From assembly GCA_947627395.1 (NCBI GenBank), contig CANQVW010000043.1:1-11225 (forward strand): a DNA stretch of 11,225 nt, in the 5' to 3' direction. The notes below the pieces were generated by a model. The model did not search any database. It was not told the origin of the DNA and was given only the letters and a program-made list of their open reading frames with translations. Both the position numbers and the translations under genes were made by a program. This document shows positions 5,487 to 11,225 of the stretch, piece after piece; the first letter of the stretch is position 1, and each line of letters starts with the position of its first letter. This DNA is from an uncultured Bacilli bacterium. Lineage in GTDB: Bacteria; Bacillota_I; Bacilli_A; ML615J-28; CAG-698.

Positions 5487-5600
5487 TTATCCTTGTTTTT
5501 GCTTGTGTTTTGGATTTTTACAAATAACCATAACTTTGCCATGGCGTTTGATCACTTTACATTGATCGCAAATTGGTTTTACCGATGGTCTAACCTTCAT
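5487..5600 (-). CDS. rpmJ: 50S ribosomal protein L36, zinc-binding form
   Basis: A 37-codon gene starting with ATG at 5600-5598 and ending with TAA at 5489-5487. The protein begins MKVRPSVKPICDQCKVIKRH and ends KNPKHKQKQG, a clear L36. The zinc ligands C11, C14, C27 and H32 are all present, so this is the zinc-binding paralogue and not the cysteine-less form made under zinc starvation in some bacteria. AAAGGAGG lies 9 nt upstream of the start. It sits between infA (19 nt) and rpsM (14 nt), its standard position. L36 binds 23S rRNA in the large subunit. Confidence 0.97.
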   Translation of the reverse strand: MKVRPSVKPICDQCKVIKRHGKVMVICKNPKHKQKQG

Positions 5601-5619
5601 TATTTATTTCCTCCTTTAA

Positions 5620-5838
5620 TTACTTATGACGATAAGTAATACGGCCACGTGTTAAATCATATGGTGATAGTTCAACAGTGACTTTATCCCCTGGTAAAAT
5701 AGTAATGAAATTCATTCGGATTTTACCAGAAACGTGTGCCATGATTTGATGCCCATTATCTAATAATACACGAAACTGTGCATTTGGTAGGGCCTCTTTC
5801 ACTGTTCCTTTTAATTCAATAACATCACTTTTCGACAT
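5620..5838 (-). CDS. infA: translation initiation factor IF-1
   Basis: A 72-residue IF-1, the normal size. It is a single OB-fold protein that binds the A site of the 30S subunit during initiation. Family marks are DVIELKGTVKEALPNAQFRV (5-24), DNGHQIMAHVSGKIRMN (27-43) and ILPGDKVTVELSPYDLTRGRITYR (47-70). Its start lies inside the end of map, overlapping by 14 nt, and its AGGAGGGAG site is within the map coding sequence. The initial residues MSKSD replace the commoner MAKED. Overlap with map suggests coupled translation. Confidence 0.98.
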   Translation of the reverse strand: MSKSDVIELKGTVKEALPNAQFRVLLDNGHQIMAHVSGKIRMNFITILPGDKVTVELSPYDLTRGRITYRHK

Positions 5839-6598
5839 TTGTTTCTCCCTCCTCTAATGTTAGAATTTCACATCCATCTTCTGTAATTACAATCGTATTT
5901 TCATAGTGTGCACTATCGCTTCCATCTACAGTTACTGTTGTCCAACCATCGCCTAATATTTTGACTTGTGGTTTTCCAATTGTCACCATAGGTTCAATTG
6001 CAAGGGTCATTCCCACTTTTAATAGTGGTCCAGTTCCTTCAACTCCATAATTTGGAATGGCCGGATCTTCATGTAAATTACTTCCTACACCATGTCCTGT
6101 AAAATCACGAACAATACCATATCCATGCATTTTAACATACGATTCGATAGCATGCGAAATATCTGACAAATGATGATTTGGTTTAGCAAATGCAATTCCT
6201 TTGTAAAATGATTCTCGTGTAACGCGAATTAAATCTTCTTTTTCTTTACTAATTTTTCCTACTGCGTGAGTTCTAGCACTATCTCCATGGTATCCTTTAT
6301 AACAAGCACCAATATCGATAGATATAATATCACCATGTTTTAATATCATGTTCTTCTTAGGAATACCATGTATCACTACATGGTTAATGGAAGCACAAAT
6401 AGATGCTGGAAATCCTCCATATCCTTTGAAAGAGGGTAGTGCTCCATTTTCCCGAATCACATTTTCCGCAATCCGATCTAGTTCAAATGTAGAGATGCCA
6501 GGAACAATAGCTTCAGCAACTTTTTGGTGAGCTAAAGCTGTTATTCTTCCGGCTTCTCTCATTAATTCTATTTCACGGTTACTTTTAATAACAATCAT
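5825..6598 (-). CDS. map: methionine aminopeptidase, type I
   Basis: Removes the initiator methionine from nascent proteins in the cytosol when the second residue is small. The 257-residue protein has the pita-bread fold motifs and the full metal centre: D95 (SIDIGACYKG), D106 (YHGDSART), H169 (FTGHGVG), E202 (AIEPM) and E233 (HYENT), plus the substrate-contacting H77 (VVIHGIP). These are the E. coli residues shifted by two. There is no N-terminal zinc-finger linker, which fits the short type I form. The ATG overlaps the adk stop as ATGA, with AGGAGG just upstream at the end of adk. The 3' end overlaps infA by 14 nt. Confidence 0.97.
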   Translation of the reverse strand: MIVIKSNREIELMREAGRITALAHQKVAEAIVPGISTFELDRIAENVIRENGALPSFKGYGGFPASICASINHVVIHGIPKKNMILKHGDIISIDIGACYKGYHGDSARTHAVGKISKEKEDLIRVTRESFYKGIAFAKPNHHLSDISHAIESYVKMHGYGIVRDFTGHGVGSNLHEDPAIPNYGVEGTGPLLKVGMTLAIEPMVTIGKPQVKILGDGWTTVTVDGSDSAHYENTIVITEDGCEILTLEEGETNVEK

Positions 6599-7245
6599 TC
6601 ATTTCCTCCTAGGAGCATTTGAATGTTTTTAAAAATTTCTTGAATATCGCCAATACCATTGACGCTTTTTACTAAATGTAAGTTTTCGTAATATTCTAAC
6701 AAAGGTTTAGTTTGTGATGCATATACCTTTAGACGATTTACAACAGTTTCTTCTGTGTCGTCTTTTCTTTGAATTAAACTTCCACCACAAACATCACAAA
6801 TTCCTTCTTGCTTAGGCTGTTGATTACGGATATGGTATCCAGCACCACAATTGATACATACTCTTCTTCCAACGATACGATCGACTAAAACGGATTCATC
6901 GACAGCAATATTAACAACTGCATCTAATTTCATCTTTAAATTATGTAAGATTTCATCTAATGCCTTTGCTTGTGGAATCGTTCTTGGAAAACCATCTAAT
7001 AAGAAACCATTTTTGCAGTCTGGTTTAGATAGTCTTTCTTCAACAAGTCCAATGGTAACACTATCGGGAACCAAAGCACCTTTTTCAATGTAAGATTTCG
7101 CTTCTAATCCTAAATCTGTTTCTTCTTTAATTGCTTCACGAAACATATCGCCTGTTGAAATGTGAGGAATATGATAATACTCTTTAATATACGCTGCTTG
7201 TGTTCCTTTACCTGCACCAGGAGGCCCCATAATGATGAGTTTCAT
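6595..7245 (-). CDS. adk: adenylate kinase, long form with zinc-binding LID
   Basis: Interconverts ATP plus AMP with two ADP in the cytosol. The 216-residue protein has the P-loop GPPGAGKGT at 7-15, the AMP-binding region from about 30 to 59 (HISTGDMFREAI), DGFPRT at 84-89, and a long LID domain from about 126 to 163. The LID carries C130, C133, C150 and C153 in two CxxC pairs, the structural zinc site common in Gram-positive adenylate kinases. AGGAGG lies 9 nt before the ATG, overlapping the secY stop. Placement between secY and map is standard for Firmicutes. Confidence 0.98.
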   Translation of the reverse strand: MKLIIMGPPGAGKGTQAAYIKEYYHIPHISTGDMFREAIKEETDLGLEAKSYIEKGALVPDSVTIGLVEERLSKPDCKNGFLLDGFPRTIPQAKALDEILHNLKMKLDAVVNIAVDESVLVDRIVGRRVCINCGAGYHIRNQQPKQEGICDVCGGSLIQRKDDTEETVVNRLKVYASQTKPLLEYYENLHLVKSVNGIGDIQEIFKNIQMLLGGNE

Positions 7246-7257
7246 TGATTTTACCTC

Positions 7258-8592
7258 CTAGTCCATAAATCCACGATATTGCTTTTCTTGTTTGGTTTGT
7301 TTTAATTGTTTCCATGTTTCAATAGCAACACCAACGACAATGATTAATCCTGTTCCACCAATTTGGGCAGAAGATGGAAGATCAAATAGTGCTGACATCA
7401 CAATTGGAAGGATGGCAACAATTGACAAGTAAGTAGCACCTACCATGGTGATTTTAAATAGAACTCTTGAGATATAACCTGCTGTTTCTTCTCCTGGACG
7501 AACAGCGGGAACATAGGCATTTTGTTTTTGTAAATTATCAGCCATTTTTGTTGGATCCATTTGTAAGAATGAATAGAAAAATGAGAAGATAAAGATTAAT
7601 AAAATATAGACAACAAATCCAATAATATTAATGGTAACATTTCCATTATGATTAGAAGTTGTTGAAAAGATTTGATTTAACCAATATCCTGCACCACTAT
7701 CTGTATTTAACTTTAACAGGGAAATCGCTGTTGTTGGTAAACTCATTAAGGTGGATGCAAAGATGACTGGGATAACAGATGCTGAATTTAATTTAATTGG
7801 GATATTGCTATCTCCTTTACCTCTAAATGCAGCTGCTGCTGGTCTATTGGCATATTGGATAGGAATCTTTCTTTCTGCTCCTTCCATAAATACAATAAAC
7901 ACAATAATGGCAATTAAAAGTAAAATAACAACAATGAAGACTAAAATATTTCTTGTTTCTTCTGTTGTAATTAATTGTGAAATTAAATCGGTAAACATCT
8001 GAGGGAAAGTTGCTAAAATACCAGCAACGATTAAAATAGAAGTACCATTTCCTACACCGTGGGCTGTAATTAATTCCGCAAGCCATAAAGTAAATGCGGT
8101 ACCCGCTGTAGCAACAATGGCTAAATAAACAAATAAAAATGGAGATTGACTGGATGCAAAGTCATTTGCAACAAAATATACTTCGTTGTAATTGATTTTA
8201 ATTCCAATAGCTAATGCTAAAGATTGCACAAAAGCAAGGCCTAAAGCAACATATCTTGTCAATTGATTTAATTTTTGTCTACCTTCTGGTCCTTCTTCCG
8301 ACCATTCTTTTAACTTCGGTACAATATCCATTTCCAATAATTGGATAACAATGGATGATGTGATATATGGACTTACACCAAGGCATAAAATAGAGAAATT
8401 ACTTAATGCTCCTCCACTGAATACATCTAAGAATCCAAAATCAATGGCACTTGTTGCAGAATTATGAATCACATCATAATCAACAAATGGCATGGTAATG
8501 AATGCACCTAGACGAAATATCAATAGTAAAGCAGCCGTTATTAAAATCATGATGACAATCTTTTTTGTATTTGAAGAAGCTTTTTTCTCCAT
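7258..8592 (-). CDS. secY: preprotein translocase channel subunit SecY
   Basis: The pore-forming subunit of the SecYEG translocon in the cytoplasmic membrane. The 444-residue protein shows the expected ten hydrophobic helices, from KIVIMILITAALLLIFRLGA (10-30) to the last near 410-424. The plug region DVFSGGALSNFSI (56-68) follows the first periplasmic segment. Other marks are HGVGNGTSILI (178-188), the cytoplasmic loop ERKIPIQYANR (240-250), and the SecA/ribosome-contacting loop with MDPTKMADNLQKQNAYVP at 345-362. The C-terminus YRGFMD is typical. Its start is 1 nt after the rplO stop, with GAGGTGAT inside the rplO end, so translation is likely coupled to rplO. Confidence 0.98.
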   Translation of the reverse strand: MEKKASSNTKKIVIMILITAALLLIFRLGAFITMPFVDYDVIHNSATSAIDFGFLDVFSGGALSNFSILCLGVSPYITSSIVIQLLEMDIVPKLKEWSEEGPEGRQKLNQLTRYVALGLAFVQSLALAIGIKINYNEVYFVANDFASSQSPFLFVYLAIVATAGTAFTLWLAELITAHGVGNGTSILIVAGILATFPQMFTDLISQLITTEETRNILVFIVVILLLIAIIVFIVFMEGAERKIPIQYANRPAAAAFRGKGDSNIPIKLNSASVIPVIFASTLMSLPTTAISLLKLNTDSGAGYWLNQIFSTTSNHNGNVTINIIGFVVYILLIFIFSFFYSFLQMDPTKMADNLQKQNAYVPAVRPGEETAGYISRVLFKITMVGATYLSIVAILPIVMSALFDLPSSAQIGGTGLIIVVGVAIETWKQLKQTKQEKQYRGFMD

Positions 8593-8593
8593 T

Positions 8594-9034
8594 TTAAATC
8601 ACCTCGATTGTTCCACCAGCTGCCTTAATGGCCTCTTCTGCAGATTTAGAAAATTTGTTTGCTTTAACAGTTAAGGCAACTTCTAATTTTCCATTTCCTA
8701 AAACCTTAAGACCGTTATATACCTTCTTTACTAAATTCTTTTCTTGAAGTTTTTCTAAAGTTACCTCTGTGTTCGCTGCAAATTGATTTAAGTCAACGAT
8801 ATTTACGATAGCGTATTCCTTACGATTTACGTTCGTAAATCCTCTCTTAGGAAGACGTTTGAACAATGGAGTTTGGCCTCCTTCAAATCCAGGACGTACT
8901 CCACCACCGCTTCTAGCATTTTGCCCTTTATGTCCGCGGCCAGCAGTCTTTCCAGTACCAGATCCTGTACCACGACCAACTCTTTTTCTTACGTGTCTTG
9001 CACCCTCTACTGGTTTTAACTCATGTAAATTCAT
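8594..9034 (-). CDS. rplO: 50S ribosomal protein L15
   Basis: A 146-residue L15 of normal length, a large-subunit protein with a long basic, glycine-rich N-terminal arm that threads into 23S rRNA (RGTGSGTGKTAGRGHKGQNA at 21-40, then the SGGGVRPGFEGGQTPLFKRL segment to about 61). The compact C-terminal domain contains LGNGKLEVALTVKANKFSKSA at 112-132, as in the family. The ATG is preceded by AGGAGGTG, which overlaps the rpmD stop. Only one nucleotide separates it from secY. Confidence 0.98.
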   Translation of the reverse strand: MNLHELKPVEGARHVRKRVGRGTGSGTGKTAGRGHKGQNARSGGGVRPGFEGGQTPLFKRLPKRGFTNVNRKEYAIVNIVDLNQFAANTEVTLEKLQEKNLVKKVYNGLKVLGNGKLEVALTVKANKFSKSAEEAIKAAGGTIEVI

Positions 9035-9044
9035 GTGACACCTC

Positions 9045-9227
9045 CTATTCTACAACTTCTATTAAATGTTTTACTGTTTCAATCATTCCACGGATAGCTT
9101 CATTATCCGCTTTCACAACCACTTGATTGATCTTAGTTAAGCCCAAAGCTTTTAAAGTTTTTGCTTGGTTGGGTCTACGTCCATAAGCACTTTTTACTAA
9201 TTTAATGGTAATTGTTTTTTCAGCCAT
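9045..9227 (-). CDS. rpmD: 50S ribosomal protein L30
   Basis: A 60-residue L30 of normal bacterial size, binding 23S rRNA and 5S region of the large subunit. The N-terminal strand ITIKLVKSAYGR, followed by NQAKTLKALGLTKINQVV, is diagnostic of the family. The gene begins 4 nt after rpsE ends. Its binding site is weak (GGTTAGGA rather than AGGAGG) and sits over the rpsE stop, so initiation is probably helped by ribosomes finishing rpsE. Confidence 0.97.
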   Translation of the reverse strand: MAEKTITIKLVKSAYGRRPNQAKTLKALGLTKINQVVVKADNEAIRGMIETVKHLIEVVE

Positions 9228-9231
9228 AATC

Positions 9232-9765
9232 CTAACCTACAATTTCTTCAGCTTTCTTTCCACGAATTGCTGCTACTTGTTCTACAGTTCTCAATGTAGC
9301 TAAACCTTTCATTGTTGCACGAACAATGTTAATAGGGGTGCTTGAACCTAATGATTTAGATACAATATTAGAAATTCCTGCAAGTTCAACAACAGCACGG
9401 ACAGGACCACCAGCAATGACACCAGTTCCATCTGGTGCTGGTCTTAAGAATACTCTTCCTGCTCCATAAATTCCTGTAATTTCATGAGGAATGGTTGTAT
9501 CAATGATAGGAACATTGATTAAATTCTTTTTAGCGTCTTCAACGGCTTTTTTGATTGCATCTGGAACTTCTAGTGCTTTTCCAGTTCCTAAGCCAACGCG
9601 TCCTTTTTTATCTCCAACAACAACAACTGCACTAAAACGATATCGTCTACCACCTTTAACAACTTTTGTAATGTGGTTTATACTAACAACACGTTCCTCA
9701 AATATCTTTTCAGCAACAACTGGAGTCTCTTTTTTGGATTGTTTCTTTTCATTTTTTTGACTCAT
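9232..9765 (-). CDS. rpsE: 30S ribosomal protein S5
   Basis: A small-subunit protein near the mRNA entry site that contributes to decoding accuracy. The 177 residues include the S5 double-stranded-RNA-binding domain at about 22-88 (FEERVVSINHITKVVKGGRR, then FSAVVVVGDKKGRVGLGTGKA), and the C-terminal domain with GTGVIAGGPVRAVVELAGI at 113-131 and the KSLGSSTPINIVRAT segment. It is about ten residues longer than Bacillus S5, because of a lysine-rich, probably disordered N-terminus (MSQKNEKKQSKKETP). AAGGAGG precedes the ATG at a proper distance, supporting this longer start. It lies 11 nt after rplR. Confidence 0.98.
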   Translation of the reverse strand: MSQKNEKKQSKKETPVVAEKIFEERVVSINHITKVVKGGRRYRFSAVVVVGDKKGRVGLGTGKALEVPDAIKKAVEDAKKNLINVPIIDTTIPHEITGIYGAGRVFLRPAPDGTGVIAGGPVRAVVELAGISNIVSKSLGSSTPINIVRATMKGLATLRTVEQVAAIRGKKAEEIVG

Positions 9766-9776
9766 GTTTTACCTCC

Positions 9777-10139
9777 TTAGAATTTCAAGCCAGCTTCACG
9801 AGCAGCATCTGCTAACGCTTTAATTCTTCCATGATATAAGTAACCACCACGGTCAAAAACGATAGTTTCAATATTTTTTTCTTGTGCTCTTTTAGCTACC
9901 AATGCACCAACTTGTTTTGCAGCTTCAACGTTGGAGCCATTTGCTAATTTTAATTCTTTATCAATACTGGATGCACTTACAAGTGTCACTCCTTTAACAT
10001 CATCTATCACTTGTGCATAAATATGAGTGTTAGATTTGAAGACTGCAAGACGTGGCACACTTGCTGTTCCACTTATATTTTTACGAATACGTAAGTGACG
10101 CACTTTTCTAGTTTCATTACGAGATTTTTTAGTAACCAT
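9777..10139 (-). CDS. rplR: 50S ribosomal protein L18
   Basis: A 120-residue L18 of normal length. It carries 5S rRNA into the central protuberance of the large subunit. Marks are the basic N-terminus with RKVRHLRIRKNISGTASVPRL, the VFKSNTHIYAQVIDD strand region, and a C-terminal FDRGGYLYHGRIKALADAAREAGL. The AGGAGG upstream overlaps the rplF stop and lies 13 nt from the ATG, longer than the 5 to 9 nt seen for its neighbours. No in-frame start lies closer to it. The downstream alignment to other L18 proteins supports this ATG. Confidence 0.97.
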   Translation of the reverse strand: MVTKKSRNETRKVRHLRIRKNISGTASVPRLAVFKSNTHIYAQVIDDVKGVTLVSASSIDKELKLANGSNVEAAKQVGALVAKRAQEKNIETIVFDRGGYLYHGRIKALADAAREAGLKF

Positions 10140-10156
10140 TTTCTTACGTTTTCCTC

Positions 10157-10696
10157 CTACTTAGCTTTCTTTCCTTCCTTACGACGAACAACTTCATCCT
10201 TATAACGGATTCCTTTGCCTTTGTAAGGTTCAGGTTTACGAACTTCTCTAACTTCAGCTGCAAATTGACCTACTTTTTGTTTATCAATACCACTAATCAC
10301 AATTTCAGTTTGAGATGGGCATTGAACAGTCAATCCTTCTGGAATTGCAAGTTCAACTAAATGTGAATATCCAGCAGCAATAACAATTGCTTTTCCTTTT
10401 AAAGATGCACGATATCCAACACCTTCGATTGTTAAAACTTTTGAAAAACCATTGGTAACCCCTTCAACCATATTATGTAAAATGGCTCTCGTTGTTCCAT
10501 GGATTCTTTTATCTTCAATAGAATCGCTTGGTCTTGTTACTTTTACAGAAGTACCCTCAACTTCAATGGTCATTTTAGGATTAAATGTGAAAGAGATTTC
10601 TCCTTTAGGTCCTTTTGCAGTAACATGATTATTTTCGTCTATAGCAAGTGACACACCAGCTTGTAATGGAATGATTTTATTACCAATACGTGACAT
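10157..10696 (-). CDS. rplF: 50S ribosomal protein L6
   Basis: A 179-residue L6 of normal length, located near the factor-binding site at the base of the L7/L12 stalk. It has the duplicated L6 fold: first half from MSRIGNKIIPLQAGV to the RAILHNMVEGV region at 70-80, second half from GFSKVLTIEGVGYRAS at 83-98. The C-terminal signature PEPYKGKGIRY at 155-165 is intact, followed by a basic tail. TAGGAGG precedes the ATG at about 7 nt. It is 18 nt after rpsH and 17 nt before rplR. Confidence 0.98.
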   Translation of the reverse strand: MSRIGNKIIPLQAGVSLAIDENNHVTAKGPKGEISFTFNPKMTIEVEGTSVKVTRPSDSIEDKRIHGTTRAILHNMVEGVTNGFSKVLTIEGVGYRASLKGKAIVIAAGYSHLVELAIPEGLTVQCPSQTEIVISGIDKQKVGQFAAEVREVRKPEPYKGKGIRYKDEVVRRKEGKKAK

Positions 10697-10714
10697 TATT
10701 TTACCTCCTATAAA

Positions 10715-11113
10715 CTACCAAATGTAAGCAATAACTTCCCCGCCAAAATGTTTTTGACGAGCTTCTCTATCAGTCATTACACCATTTGAAGTTGAAACAA
10801 CAGCTACTCCTAAACCATTTAATACTTTAGGCATTTCTGTTGATTTAGCATAAACACGAAGTCCTGGTTTAGAAATACGTGTTATACCTTTAATTACTCT
10901 TTCTTTTGTTTCTGTATATTTTAATGTTACTTTGATTGCACCTTGTTTTCCATCTTCGATGAATTCAGCGTCCTCAATATAACCTTCATTTTTAATTACA
11001 TTTAAAATTTCTAATTTAATTTTTGATGCTGGTATCATTACAGTTGCATGCTTCATTTGATTGGCATTGCGAATACGTGTAAGCATATCAGCAATTGGAT
11101 CAGTCATTCCCAT
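10715..11113 (-). CDS. rpsH: 30S ribosomal protein S8
   Basis: A 132-residue S8, the same length as the Bacillus protein. It binds helix 21 of 16S rRNA early in assembly of the small subunit. Marks are MTDPIADMLTRIRNAN (3-18), RISKPGLRVYAK (79-90), LNGLGVAVVSTSNGVMTDREA (98-118) and the C-terminal GGEVIAYIW. The open frame extends 12 codons further upstream to 11149, but AAAGGAGG at 11126-11119 stands 5 nt before the ATG at 11113, and the extra residues would overlap rpsN. The start at 11113, giving MGMTDP, is therefore chosen. In E. coli S8 represses this operon; no such site is visible here. Confidence 0.98.
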   Translation of the reverse strand: MGMTDPIADMLTRIRNANQMKHATVMIPASKIKLEILNVIKNEGYIEDAEFIEDGKQGAIKVTLKYTETKERVIKGITRISKPGLRVYAKSTEMPKVLNGLGVAVVSTSNGVMTDREARQKHFGGEVIAYIW

Positions 11114-11118
11114 AATGT

Positions 11119-11126
11119 CCTCCTTT
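11119..11126 (-). promoter_or_regulatory. ribosome binding site that fixes the rpsH start
   Basis: AAAGGAGG on the minus strand lies 5 nt upstream of the ATG at 11113-11111. It lies downstream of the alternative start at 11149, so it excludes that longer form. Confidence 0.85.
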
Positions 11127-11225
11127 CTACCAACTAGCTTTTGTAACACCAGGGATTTGTCCCTTGTGTGCTAACTCTCTAAAGCATAGACGGCATAGTT
11201 TGAACTTACGATATACTGCATGAGG
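11127..11225 (-). CDS. rpsN: 30S ribosomal protein S14, zinc-binding type, 5' end outside the window
   Basis: The last 32 codons and TAG stop of a type Z S14. Residues read PHAVYRKFKLCRLCFRELAH and end KGQIPGVTKASW, nearly the standard end of the 61-residue zinc-binding S14 of Gram-positive bacteria. The CRLC pair is the second half of the four-cysteine zinc site; the first CxxC pair would be just beyond the edge. S14 sits in the head of the small subunit. It lies 13 nt before rpsH, the standard order after rplE in the spc operon. Confidence 0.96.
   Translation of the reverse strand, partial: PHAVYRKFKLCRLCFRELAHKGQIPGVTKASW

Noticed and set aside
11111..11149. Longer rpsH start at 11149
   Set aside because: It would overlap rpsN and place the strong AAAGGAGG inside the gene; the 132-residue form matches known S8 length.

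Overview
The window is a low-GC Firmicutes-type (Bacillota) chromosome segment in which every recognisable gene reads on the minus strand, so transcription runs from high to low coordinates. Bacillus-like Shine-Dalgarno sequences (AGGAGG) precede almost every gene. Ribosomal protein S14 is of the short zinc-binding type and L36 keeps its zinc ligands. The AT-rich base composition, the fused CpsC-CpsD protein, the acidic tail on RNA polymerase alpha and the absence of ECF-transporter genes after rplQ would suit a gut Erysipelotrichia-like lineage. That placement is inference; no marker here proves it.

Region 1 (about 11225 down to 3186) is the spc and alpha ribosomal operons joined in one run: rpsN (5' end outside the window), rpsH, rplF, rplR, rpsE, rpmD, rplO, secY, adk, map, infA, rpmJ, rpsM, rpsK, rpoA, rplQ. 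Neighbours are 1 to 21 nt apart or overlap (adk/map by 4 nt, map/infA by 14 nt). The run makes ribosomal proteins of both subunits, the SecY translocon channel, adenylate kinase, methionine aminopeptidase, initiation factor 1 and the RNA polymerase alpha subunit. rpmJ (37 codons) is present at 5487-5600. The operon closes with a rho-independent terminator 10 nt after rplQ and a second terminator about 60 nt further on.

Region 2 (2426-3185) is a 760-nt AT-rich stretch without a credible protein gene. It holds the two operon terminators, a plus-strand-oriented terminator with no gene in front of it (possible small RNA), and a consensus-like minus-strand promoter with a 20-bp dyad over its -10 box.

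Region 3 (2419 down to 263) is a two-gene unit: a fused polysaccharide co-polymerase/bacterial tyrosine kinase (CpsC plus CpsD in one chain) followed 6 nt later by a PHP-family tyrosine phosphatase (CpsB/Wzh). It ends in a perfect 18-bp hairpin terminator. No glycosyltransferase, flippase or polymerase gene follows, so the kinase/phosphatase pair stands alone rather than leading a capsule cluster.

Region 4 (1-262) holds that terminator, a weaker hairpin, a good promoter (87-115) and the first 15 codons of an unidentified minus-strand gene that leaves the window. The ribosomal part is ordinary. The points worth a second look are the isolated kinase/phosphatase pair with its promoter dyad, the acidic alpha tail, and the orphan plus-strand terminator.
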